NCBI GenBank assembly: GCA_903951185.1
Contig: CAJBBC010000023.1
Span: forward strand, 1 to 5,209
DNA length: 5,209 nucleotides
Direction of reading: 5' to 3'
Origin: an uncultured Actinomycetes bacterium
Lineage (GTDB): Bacteria > Actinomycetota > Actinomycetes > S36-B12 > UBA5976
Under the pieces are notes generated by a model that had not been told where the DNA came from, did not search any database, and saw only the letters and a program-made list of their open reading frames with translations. How positions within the stretch are numbered: the first letter of the stretch is position 1; the number at the start of each line of letters is the position of its first letter. Below are positions 1 through 5,209 of the stretch, one piece after another. The position numbers were made by a program, and so were the translations under genes.

Positions 1-8
1 GTGCTCGC

Positions 9-1316
9 GTGGCCGATTCTGATCAAACTCGTCGCACATATGTACTGGATACAAGCGTGCTGTTATCAGATCCGGGGGCGCTGTTTAGGTTTGCCGAACA
101 TGAAGTGGTTATCCCAGTCGTAGTCATCACAGAGCTGGAGATTAAACGCACACATCCAGAACTTGGCTACTTTGCCCGAAGCGCACTTCGCTCACTTGAT
201 GATTTAAGAATTAAATTTGGTCGCTTAGATGCACCGCTACCTATTGGTACGCAGGGTGGATCTATTCGGGTTGAACTTAATCACACGAATCCAGATGCAT
301 TGCCGGCTGGCTTTCGCCTTGGTGATAACGACACACGTATTTTGTCCGTTGCAAAAAATTTAGCTGATGAAGGTTGCGCCGTAGTTTTAGTAAGTAAAGA
401 TTTACCATTGCGCGTAAAAGCCTCAGCAGTAGGTTTGGAAGCTGAAGAGTATCGAGCCGAAGCAGTACCAAGTAGCGGCTGGACAGGTTTCACTGAAATT
501 CAAGTTGCCTCAAGTGAAATAGACGATCTCTACGATTCAGAATTAATTGATCATGATGATGCGCGCGATTTACCTTGTCACACCGGCGTTGTGTTATCTA
601 GTGATCGGGGAAGTGCTCTTGCTCGGGTTACTTCAGATAAACAGTTAAAACTTGTTCGAGGCGATCGCGAAGCATTTGGAATACATGGTCGAAGTGCAGA
701 GCAGCGGATTGCTCTTGATCTATTACTAGATCCAGATATTGGAATAGTCTCGCTAGGCGGCCGTGCTGGTACTGGTAAAAGCGCATTAGCTTTATGTGCT
801 GGCTTAGAAGCAGTTATGGAACGACGCCAGCATCGCAAAGTTGTAATTTTCCGACCGCTCTATGCTGTGGGCGGTCAGGAACTTGGCTACTTACCAGGTG
901 GCGAAGGCGAGAAAATGTCACCTTGGGCTCAAGCTGTATTTGACACTTTGTCTGCAGTAACCAGCCCTGATGTTGTTGAAGAAATAATTGATCGCGGCAT
1001 GCTCGAAGTATTGCCGTTAACTCATATTCGAGGTCGGTCATTACATGACAGTTTCGTGATTGTCGATGAAGCTCAGTCACTTGAACGCAATGTGCTACTT
1101 ACCGTGTTATCCAGGATTGGTAAAGATAGTCGAGTTGTCTTAACCCACGATGTTGCCCAACGCGACAACTTACGCGTTGGCCGTCACGATGGAATTGTCG
1201 CAGTTGTTGAAAAACTAAAAGGACACCCGCTTTTTGCGCACGTAACGCTGACGCGAAGCGAACGTTCACCTATTGCAGCATTAGTAACCGAGATGCTCGA
1301 AGATATGTCGGCTTAG
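9..1316 (+). CDS. phoH2: PhoH2-type protein: N-terminal PIN ribonuclease domain fused to PhoH ATPase/helicase domain
   Basis: This 435-residue protein joins a PIN domain to a PhoH ATPase domain, the architecture of mycobacterial PhoH2 (about the same length), which is described as an RNA unwinding and cleaving enzyme; it should be cytoplasmic. The PIN domain (about residues 9-150) shows the expected acidic residues: D14 in YVLDTSVLL, E42 in TELE, D106/D108 in GDNDTR and D131 in SKDLPLR. The PhoH half (about 225-430) has a Walker A GRAGTGKS at 251-258, a Walker B VIVDEAQ with D353-E354, and the later VVLTHDVAQRDN motif at 377-388. Nothing key is missing. The start is GTG at 9, which leaves a typical short tail before RRTYVLDTS; the frame remains open through the 8 upstream bases, so a start outside the window cannot be excluded. 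The gene ends 6 bp from the convergent fumarase stop. In mycobacteria a small antitoxin-like ORF (phoAT) precedes phoH2; its presence here cannot be judged. Confidence 0.95.
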   Translation: MADSDQTRRTYVLDTSVLLSDPGALFRFAEHEVVIPVVVITELEIKRTHPELGYFARSALRSLDDLRIKFGRLDAPLPIGTQGGSIRVELNHTNPDALPAGFRLGDNDTRILSVAKNLADEGCAVVLVSKDLPLRVKASAVGLEAEEYRAEAVPSSGWTGFTEIQVASSEIDDLYDSELIDHDDARDLPCHTGVVLSSDRGSALARVTSDKQLKLVRGDREAFGIHGRSAEQRIALDLLLDPDIGIVSLGGRAGTGKSALALCAGLEAVMERRQHRKVVIFRPLYAVGGQELGYLPGGEGEKMSPWAQAVFDTLSAVTSPDVVEEIIDRGMLEVLPLTHIRGRSLHDSFVIVDEAQSLERNVLLTVLSRIGKDSRVVLTHDVAQRDNLRVGRHDGIVAVVEKLKGHPLFAHVTLTRSERSPIAALVTEMLEDMSA

Positions 1317-1322
1317 TTGTAA

Positions 1323-2987
1323 TTAACTTGGTGGGCCAACAGGGATTCGATTTGCGATTGGCTTCATTGTCTCGGCGAAGAAGTCATTTCCTTTATCGTC
1401 AACGACCACAAACGCAGGAAAATTCTCGACTTCAATTTTCCAAATAGCTTCCATCCCTAGATCTTCAAAATCTAGAACTTCAACTTTTTTGATATTGTCT
1501 TTTGCAAGTCGAGCAGCTGGACCACCAATTGAACCTAAGTAGAATCCACTATTTTCTTTACAAGCATTTGTAACTGCGTTACTTCGGTTGCCTTTGGCAA
1601 GCATCACCATTGATCCGCCAGCTTTTTGAAAGCGATCGACATAGCCATCCATTCGCCCTGCCGTAGTTGGACCAAACGAACCGGAAGCATATCCGGCTGG
1701 AGTTTTCGCTGGACCCGCGTAGTAGACCGCATGATTTTTAAAGTAATCCGGCATAGGTTGACCATTTTCTAACATCGACAAAATTCGAGCGTGCGCAATA
1801 TCTCGAGCCACAATCATCGGACCAGTTAACGAAACTCTAGTTTTTACTGGAAGTTTTGAAAGTGCTGCCCGTATTTGATCCATCGGCTGATTCAAGTCAA
1901 TTTGAACAACTTCTTCGGCAAGTTTGGATTCATCAATTTCAGGTAAGTAATGTGCCGGGTCTCGATCAAGTTTTTCAATGTATGCACCAGTTGCATCAAT
2001 TTTTACGATGGCCTGACGATCTGCCGAACATGAAACGGCAATTGCGATCGGACATGATGCACCATGTCTTGGCAGACGGATAACTCGAACATCATGGCAA
2101 AAATATTTACCGCCAAATTGTGCGCCAATGCCAAATTCTTGCGTTAGCTTCAAAATATCTTGCTCTAGTTGCAAATCCCGATAACCATTTCCAGCCGTGC
2201 CACCATGTGTAGGCAAAGTATCTAGATAATGAGCACTTGCGTACTTAGCAGTTTTTAAAGCGTGCTCAGCACTGGTGCCACCGACTACGACGGCTAAGTG
2301 ATAAGGCGGACATGCTGAGGTGCCAATTAACCTGAGTTTTTCATCCATGAATTTTAAAAAACTGGCTTGGTTTAGTACAGCTTTAGTTTCTTGATATAAG
2401 AAACTCTTATTTGCACTACCGCCACCTTTTGCCATAAATAGCATTTCGTACTGATTTTCATGACCAGACTTTGTGTCTGCATAAATTTCAATTTGCGCAG
2501 GCAAGTTATCACCAGTGTTTTTTTCTTCCCACATTGAAACTGGAGACATTTGGGAATACCGGAGGTTTAATTTTTGGTACGCATTGAAAATACCTTTTGA
2601 TAGGAATTCAGAATCGTCACCGTCAACAATTACCTGGGTTCCACGCTTACCGCTCACAATTGCAGTGCCGGTATCTTGGCACATGGGCAATACTCCGCCG
2701 GCAGAAATATTTGCATTCTTCAGTAAATCAATTGCCACAAATCGATCGTTTGGTGAGGCTTCTGGGTCATCAATAATATTTCGCAGCTGTGCCAGATGAT
2801 CACTTCGCAGGTAATGAGAAATGTCATGCATAGCTTCGTAGGCAACTTGCTCAAGTACTTTTGGATCGATAGTTAGAAAAGTTCGATCTCCAACTGTGGT
2901 CGTGGAAATTCCGTCTTTAGTGATTAATCGAAACTCAGGATCGTTAGCAGTTGTGGGCAATATGTCTGTGTACTTAAAGTCGGCCAT
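1323..2987 (-). CDS. fumA: Class I fumarate hydratase, [4Fe-4S] type (FumA/FumB family)
   Basis: The enzyme interconverts fumarate and L-malate in the TCA cycle, in the cytoplasm, using an oxygen-sensitive [4Fe-4S] cluster. It has 554 residues, close to E. coli FumA (about 548), and covers both the N-terminal alpha and C-terminal beta halves of the family in one chain. The cluster cysteines are visible in family-typical contexts: C103 in GVLPMCQDTGTAI, C226 in GTSACPPYH followed by GGTSAEHALK, and C312 in LPRHGASCP. KGGGSANKS (187-195) and, in the beta half, GSFGPTTAGRMD (436-447) and LAKGNRS (463-469) are further signatures. The ATG at 2987 is supported by a TAGGCT -10 hexamer 6 nt upstream, suggesting a leaderless message. 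The gene is divergent from DUF4245 and convergent with phoH2. In mycobacteria the fumarase at the equivalent position is the unrelated class II enzyme. I see no truncation or frameshift. Confidence 0.97.
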   Translation of the reverse strand: MADFKYTDILPTTANDPEFRLITKDGISTTTVGDRTFLTIDPKVLEQVAYEAMHDISHYLRSDHLAQLRNIIDDPEASPNDRFVAIDLLKNANISAGGVLPMCQDTGTAIVSGKRGTQVIVDGDDSEFLSKGIFNAYQKLNLRYSQMSPVSMWEEKNTGDNLPAQIEIYADTKSGHENQYEMLFMAKGGGSANKSFLYQETKAVLNQASFLKFMDEKLRLIGTSACPPYHLAVVVGGTSAEHALKTAKYASAHYLDTLPTHGGTAGNGYRDLQLEQDILKLTQEFGIGAQFGGKYFCHDVRVIRLPRHGASCPIAIAVSCSADRQAIVKIDATGAYIEKLDRDPAHYLPEIDESKLAEEVVQIDLNQPMDQIRAALSKLPVKTRVSLTGPMIVARDIAHARILSMLENGQPMPDYFKNHAVYYAGPAKTPAGYASGSFGPTTAGRMDGYVDRFQKAGGSMVMLAKGNRSNAVTNACKENSGFYLGSIGGPAARLAKDNIKKVEVLDFEDLGMEAIWKIEVENFPAFVVVDDKGNDFFAETMKPIANRIPVGPPS

Positions 2988-2993
2988 ACCTTA

Positions 2994-2999
2994 AGCCTA
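2994..2999 (-). promoter_or_regulatory. Predicted -10 element of the fumarase promoter (leaderless layout)
   Basis: On the minus strand TAGGCT fits the actinobacterial TANNNT -10 pattern. It is followed by six bases (TAAGGT) and then the fumarase ATG, so transcription would begin at or next to the start codon. The AAGG just before ATG is too close to serve as a normal Shine-Dalgarno sequence. I see no good -35 at 16-18 bp; that area is occupied by an AT-rich dyad. Confidence 0.5.
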
Positions 3000-3011
3000 A
3001 ACCCGAAAACC

Positions 3012-3025
3012 GAAATACATATTTC
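3012..3025. repeat. Perfect 6-2-6 dyad in the fumarase/DUF4245 spacer, possible operator
   Basis: The arms GAAATA and TATTTC flank CA. The dyad starts 12 bp upstream of the predicted fumarase -10 and covers the place where a -35 would lie. Directly beside it, CCGAAA occurs twice at 7-bp spacing (3003-3008 and 3010-3015), the second copy overlapping the dyad by four bases. A regulator site is an inference; short AT-rich palindromes can occur by chance. Confidence 0.3.
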
Positions 3026-3061
3026 TATAGTCCTGGGCAAGTTTGTTTGGGACTTGGCAGT

Positions 3062-3090
3062 TTGTCTCACCCCAAATGGAGCGACACAAT
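3062..3090 (+). promoter_or_regulatory. Predicted promoter of the DUF4245 gene (leaderless layout)
   Basis: A -35-like TTGTCT (3062-3067, 4 of 6 to TTGACA) and a -10-like CACAAT (3085-3090, 4 of 6 to TATAAT) are separated by 17 bp. Six bases then lead to the GTG at 3097. This supports 3097 as the start over the upstream TTG at 3043 and ATG at 3076, neither of which has a comparable hexamer or a Shine-Dalgarno sequence. A competing -10, TATAGT at 3026-3031, could drive a longer transcript with a short leader. Confidence 0.45.
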
Positions 3091-3096
3091 AGGGAC

Positions 3097-3633
3097 GTGG
3101 CTAAAAAACGCGGTCGTGAAAACGCATATGACATGGTGCTTTCCTTAGGTGCAGTACTTATAGTCGTAGTGGTTGTGCTGGTGATTACCTGGCGTCCGCA
3201 ACAAACAAATACGCAACAAGTTGACTATCAATCAGCTATTTCGAATGCGTCAACATCAACTAATTGGACCATTTTTGTACCAGCAGAAATTCCTACTGAT
3301 TACCAAGTCACTTCTGCTCGATTTGAAGCTGAAAGCTATGGAGCGCCTGGCGACTCACGTTGGTATTTAGGATTTACCAGTTCAACAAATACTTATATTT
3401 CACTTTGGCAAAGCGACGGCCCCACTAAAAAAATTAAATCGGCAGCTACAAATTCTGCGCAGTGCACGCAAACCCAAATAATCGCTGGCTCCGAATGGGA
3501 AAAATGTAGTACTGAAAAACCAGAAACACGAGCGTTAGTTAAAACTCAGGGTGACTTGATCACTATTGTCGCTGGAACTGCAACTTGGGATGAGCTAGTC
3601 GATTTCGTAGATTCCTTAGTTGAAGTAAAATAA
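3097..3633 (+). CDS. DUF4245 family protein, single-pass membrane-anchored, function unknown
   Basis: The protein has 178 residues from GTG 3097; starts at ATG 3076 or TTG 3043 would add 7 or 18 residues. I recognise the DUF4245 family, found in actinobacteria, from the order of motifs: a basic N-terminus (AKKRGRENAYDMVLSL), one hydrophobic segment (about 13-32), then NWTIFVPAEIP (56-66), a Trp-rich strand segment with WYLGF, LWQSDGP, a SEWEKC segment near 132-137, and a closing GTATWDELVDFVDSL. The basic N-terminus and absence of a cleavage motif suggest an N-in anchor with the domain outside the membrane. Two cysteines (C123 and C137) in the exported part could form a disulfide. The family has no established function. 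In other actinobacteria it sits near fumarase and glpX, but no glpX lies beside it here. The start is chosen from the promoter layout; xseB follows after 26 bp. Confidence 0.85.
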   Translation: MAKKRGRENAYDMVLSLGAVLIVVVVVLVITWRPQQTNTQQVDYQSAISNASTSTNWTIFVPAEIPTDYQVTSARFEAESYGAPGDSRWYLGFTSSTNTYISLWQSDGPTKKIKSAATNSAQCTQTQIIAGSEWEKCSTEKPETRALVKTQGDLITIVAGTATWDELVDFVDSLVEVK

Positions 3634-3638
3634 CTAAG
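3615..3638. repeat. Weak AT-rich hairpin spanning the DUF4245 stop codon
   Basis: Arms CTTAGTT (3615-3621) and AACTAAG (3632-3638) pair perfectly around a 10-nt loop that contains most of the last codons. Only two of seven pairs are G-C and no T-run follows, so I do not call it an intrinsic terminator. It may nevertheless mark the end of the DUF4245 message, since xseB appears to have its own promoter just downstream. Confidence 0.2.
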
Positions 3639-3647
3639 TTGAATTGG

Positions 3648-3653
3648 TAGAAT
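3648..3653 (+). promoter_or_regulatory. Predicted -10 element of the xseB promoter (leaderless layout)
   Basis: TAGAAT matches the TATAAT consensus at 5 of 6 positions. It is followed by TCAGGT and then the xseB ATG at 3660, the same 6-nt spacing seen at the other genes. No convincing -35 is visible at 16-18 bp. The hexamer lies inside an inverted repeat, TGAATT / AATTCA (3640-3645 and 3651-3656). The AGG before ATG is too close for ordinary ribosome binding. Confidence 0.5.
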
Positions 3654-3659
3654 TCAGGT

Positions 3660-3869
3660 ATGGCGACAGATAAATCTAATTTAAGTTACGAACAAGCTAA
3701 AGCATCTCTTGATGAGGTTGTAGCGAAACTAGAAGATAAAGATTTACCACTTGATGACATGGTTGCGCTCTGGGAACAAGGCGAAAAACTTGCAGCAATT
3801 TGTGAAAGTAAATTAAGTTCTGCTCGCGCTCGGCTCGAAGCGCTTCGTCCGTCTACTGAAGAAGATTAA
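3660..3869 (+). CDS. xseB: Exodeoxyribonuclease VII small subunit
   Basis: XseB is the small helical subunit that binds several-fold to XseA to form exonuclease VII, which degrades single-stranded DNA into short oligonucleotides during repair. The 69-residue length is normal. The family pattern is clear: SYEQAKASLDEVVAKLEDKDLPLDDMVALWEQGEKLAAICESKL, meaning a first helix with LDEVVAKLE, an acidic LPLDD turn, then a WEQGEKL helix and the conserved Cys, followed by a charged tail. ATG 3660 is the only sensible start and has TAGAAT 6 nt upstream. Unusually, xseB does not follow xseA on the same strand; the two are convergent and share the four bases TTAA at 3866-3869, which hold both stop codons. 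Confidence 0.93.
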   Translation: MATDKSNLSYEQAKASLDEVVAKLEDKDLPLDDMVALWEQGEKLAAICESKLSSARARLEALRPSTEED

Positions 3870-5086
3870 CTTTTAGTCGTCGCCTCTGTTGCACCATCGG
3901 CAAACCTAATTGTTATTAATTCTTGTGGCTTAACTTTTTTCGTTGAACTTATTACTTGACCACTGGCATTTCTAACAATTGCGAATCCACGCTCAAGGGT
4001 GCCTTGCGGAGATAGCGCCTTAAGCGTTGTTTTCATTCCACTAAGTTCAGCAAAATCAAGCGCAACTTTATTTTTAATCAATCGGTAAATAGCTTCACGC
4101 TTTTGCTCATTTGCTTCAAGTCGCTGATCAATTAATGCACTGGGATGCGCAAGCGCTGGTCTGGCTAAAACTAATTCAAGTTGGTGTCTAAGCTGATCAA
4201 TCCGGGTAAGCGTTAGTCGCGCAATTTGATGGCGAGCTTGACTTAAATCTGCAATTTCCTGCAACACATCTGGCACAATTCGACGTGCAGCATCGGTCGG
4301 CGTTGAAGCACGGTAGTCCGCTACATAATCAATTAACGGTCGATCTTCTTCGTGTCCGATTGCCGCCACAATTGGTGTACTTAATTTGGAAATTAATCGG
4401 ATCAAGGATTCATCGCTGAATGGCAATAAATCTTCAAATGCTCCACCACCACGGGCGATCACAATTACATCAACATCATCAATAGCGTCTAATTCAGTTA
4501 GCGCATTTGAAATTTGTTTCACTGCAGTTACGCCTTGTACGGCAACTTCGCGAACCACAAAATCAACATCGGGCCACCGGCGCTGTGCATTTTTTATTAC
4601 GTCATGCATTGCATCGCTATTTGCGCCGCAAATCAAACCGACTCGACTCGGTAAAAATGGAATCGGTTTTTTTCGTTCAATATCAAATAAGCCTTCACTG
4701 GCAAGTAAATTTCGCAGCGCTTCAAGTCGGGCAATAAGTTCACCCAATCCCACAGTGCGGATTTGGTAAACCTTGAATTGAAGTGAACCACGTTTAGGCC
4801 ACCAATCAGCTTTAACTTCAGCTACAACTCTGGAACCTTGAACTAGAGCAGGCTCGAGTGAATCAATAATTGCAGAGGGCGCATGCAAGGAAATAGATAC
4901 ATCGCGATCTGTATCGCGCAGTGACAGGTAAGTAATGCCACGACGTGGATTTACTTCAGCAAGTTGACCTTCAATCCAGACAGTGCCTAGTCGCCCAATC
5001 CAATCGCTGATCAGGGAACTTAATTGGTGCACCGCGAAAGGTGTTTGCGGGGAGGCGCCCGGTTTACTTTCGGATTCAGTAGTCAC
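3866..5086 (-). CDS. xseA: Exodeoxyribonuclease VII large (catalytic) subunit
   Basis: XseA carries the nuclease active site of exonuclease VII. From GTG 5086 it has 406 residues, usual for actinobacteria and shorter than E. coli XseA (456), mainly in the coiled-coil region. In order: an N-terminal OB-fold (about 19-112) for single-stranded DNA; a catalytic domain with GLICGANSDAMHDV (to 163), IARGGGAFEDL (210-220) and GHEEDRPLIDYVADYRASTP (244-263); a helical, coiled-coil-like stretch (about 275-355); and a C-terminal LERGFAIV segment (364-371). D162, R212, H245 and D248 match the spacing (50, 33, 3) of the E. coli residues D155, R205, H238 and D241, so activity is likely. GTG 5101 would add five residues (MQNRA); I prefer 5086 because CAGAAT lies 6 nt before it and neither start has a good Shine-Dalgarno sequence. 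The gene is convergent with xseB and divergent from ispH. Confidence 0.95.
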   Translation of the reverse strand: MTTESESKPGASPQTPFAVHQLSSLISDWIGRLGTVWIEGQLAEVNPRRGITYLSLRDTDRDVSISLHAPSAIIDSLEPALVQGSRVVAEVKADWWPKRGSLQFKVYQIRTVGLGELIARLEALRNLLASEGLFDIERKKPIPFLPSRVGLICGANSDAMHDVIKNAQRRWPDVDFVVREVAVQGVTAVKQISNALTELDAIDDVDVIVIARGGGAFEDLLPFSDESLIRLISKLSTPIVAAIGHEEDRPLIDYVADYRASTPTDAARRIVPDVLQEIADLSQARHQIARLTLTRIDQLRHQLELVLARPALAHPSALIDQRLEANEQKREAIYRLIKNKVALDFAELSGMKTTLKALSPQGTLERGFAIVRNASGQVISSTKKVKPQELITIRFADGATEATTKS

Positions 5087-5092
5087 TGCTCT

Positions 5093-5122
5093 ATTCTGCA
5101 CTTTTCTTTTGGTTGCTGTTAT
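5093..5122 (-). promoter_or_regulatory. Predicted xseA promoter (leaderless layout)
   Basis: On the minus strand ATAACA (5122-5117, 4 of 6 to TTGACA) and CAGAAT (5098-5093, 4 of 6 to TATAAT) are 18 bp apart. Six bases follow to the GTG at 5086. If this is right, the GTG at 5101 lies within the promoter and is not translated. The evidence is spacing and weak consensus matches only. Confidence 0.4.
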
Positions 5123-5125
5123 TAA

Positions 5126-5145
5126 AGTGGGCTATTTTGCCCACT
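5126..5145. repeat. Perfect 7-6-7 inverted repeat between the xseA and ispH promoters
   Basis: Arms AGTGGGC (5126-5132) and GCCCACT (5139-5145) flank the loop TATTTT. The arms are G-C rich in an otherwise AT-rich spacer. The repeat lies upstream of both predicted divergent promoters, so it is more likely a protein-binding site than a transcribed hairpin. On the minus strand the stem is followed by only TTTAAT, which is poor for an intrinsic terminator, though one stopping antisense transcription cannot be excluded. Confidence 0.5.
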
Positions 5146-5158
5146 GATTCACGAATCA
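5145..5158. repeat. Perfect 6-2-6 dyad over the predicted ispH -35, candidate operator
   Basis: Arms TGATTC and GAATCA flank AC. It shares base 5145 with the adjacent larger inverted repeat and overlaps the predicted ispH -35 (5148-5153). This is a typical place for a repressor or activator site. The regulator is unknown, and the arms do not match the actinobacterial SOS box. Confidence 0.4.
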
Positions 5159-5175
5159 CTATGTTCGGTTACGAT
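5148..5175 (+). promoter_or_regulatory. Predicted ispH promoter (leaderless layout)
   Basis: TTCACG (5148-5153, 4 of 6 to TTGACA) and TACGAT (5170-5175, fits TANNNT) are 16 bp apart. Six bases (TAAAGG) lead to GTG 5182. An in-frame TAA at 5176-5178 rules out any upstream start, so this GTG is the first possible codon in this frame. AAAGG touches the GTG directly and is too close to be a standard Shine-Dalgarno sequence. Confidence 0.5.
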
Positions 5176-5181
5176 TAAAGG

Positions 5182-5209
5182 GTGTCTTCTAAAAAAGTGC
5201 TTCTAGCCA
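5182..5209 (+). CDS. ispH: 4-hydroxy-3-methylbut-2-enyl diphosphate reductase (IspH/LytB), N-terminal fragment cut by the window edge
   Basis: Only nine codons are visible, reading MSSKKVLLA. This matches how actinobacterial IspH proteins usually begin, with KKVLLA leading into the segment with the first cluster cysteine. IspH is a [4Fe-4S] reductase that makes IPP and DMAPP in the last step of the MEP isoprenoid pathway. The identification rests mostly on context: ispH (lytB2) lies divergent from or close to xseA in mycobacteria and many other actinobacteria. The start is bounded by the in-frame stop at 5176-5178. The rest of the gene lies beyond the window, so the catalytic residues cannot be checked. 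Confidence 0.72.

Noticed and set aside
277..1080. Minus-strand open frames inside phoH2 (277-471, 281-493, 578-838, 814-1080)
   Set aside because: They lie wholly antisense to a strongly recognised gene, show no family motifs and have no supporting start signals; they are shadows.
1856..2799. Plus-strand open frames inside the fumarase gene (1856-2083 and 2515-2799)
   Set aside because: They are antisense to conserved fumarase coding sequence and have no recognisable protein features.
3043..3096. Longer N-terminus for the DUF4245 protein from TTG 3043 or ATG 3076
   Set aside because: Neither has a Shine-Dalgarno sequence or a -10 at leaderless spacing, and the extra residues do not resemble the family; kept only as an alternative.
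3640..3656. TGAATT / AATTCA inverted repeat over the xseB -10 as an operator
   Set aside because: The arms are short and AT-rich, with EcoRI-like GAATTC composition, and partly follow from the -10 sequence itself. This is not enough to call an operator without conservation data.
4386..4769. Plus-strand 127-residue and 76-residue open frames antisense to xseA
   Set aside because: They overlap the catalytic core of XseA, are rich in Ser/Thr/Arg as expected of antisense reading, and have no start signal or domain.
5126..5145. Intrinsic terminator or riboswitch in the ispH leader
   Set aside because: No T-run follows the stem on the plus strand and only TTT on the minus strand. If ispH is leaderless the stem is not in its mRNA, so no leader RNA element is supported.
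5152..5167. Possible SOS (LexA) box upstream of ispH/xseA, CGAA...TTCG
   Set aside because: The actinobacterial box is CGAAC-N4-GTTCG, 14 bp long. Here the CGAA and TTCG half-sites span 16 bp and the first half reads CGAAT, so the spacing is wrong.
5161..5178. ATG at 5161 as an alternative ispH start
   Set aside because: It is in frame with ispH but runs into TAA at 5176-5178 after five codons.

Overview
The window looks like chromosomal DNA of a low-GC, gene-dense actinobacterium. A streamlined freshwater type (acI / Nanopelagicales-like) is my best guess. The gene set and order resemble an actinobacterial neighbourhood (phoH2, fumarase, DUF4245, exonuclease VII, ispH), the proteins are close to actinobacterial family versions, codons are AT-rich at third positions, and intergenic gaps are very short. 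The lineage is inferred from remembered family features, not from a database search.

Layout from left to right: a PIN-PhoH ATPase (phoH2 type, + strand, 9-1316); a class I [4Fe-4S] fumarase (- strand, 1323-2987) that meets phoH2 tail to tail with 6 bp between the stops; a 109-bp divergent spacer; a membrane-anchored DUF4245 protein (+, about 3097-3633); xseB, the small subunit of exonuclease VII (+, 3660-3869); xseA, the large subunit (-, 3866-5086 or 5101), whose stop codon overlaps that of xseB; a divergent spacer of about 95 bp; and the first nine codons of ispH (+, from 5182), cut by the window edge. No stretch over 300 bp lacks a gene. I see no RNA genes, mobile elements, CRISPR arrays or attachment sites.

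The strand order is + - + + - +, and almost every gene appears to have its own promoter. At all five starts where the upstream sequence is visible, a -10-like hexamer with A at position 2 and T at position 6 lies exactly 6 nt before the start codon, and no well-placed Shine-Dalgarno sequence is seen. This fits leaderless mRNAs. Three of these starts (fumarase, xseB, ispH) are independent of the pattern; the DUF4245 and xseA starts were chosen partly because of it.

The genes are housekeeping: RNA/nucleotide handling (PhoH2), the TCA cycle (fumarase), an uncharacterised envelope protein, DNA repair (exonuclease VII) and isoprenoid synthesis (IspH). I found no convincing new multi-gene system. 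The most interesting points are the split, tail-to-tail exonuclease VII genes, the repeated leaderless promoter layout, and two abutting perfect dyads between the xseA and ispH promoters.
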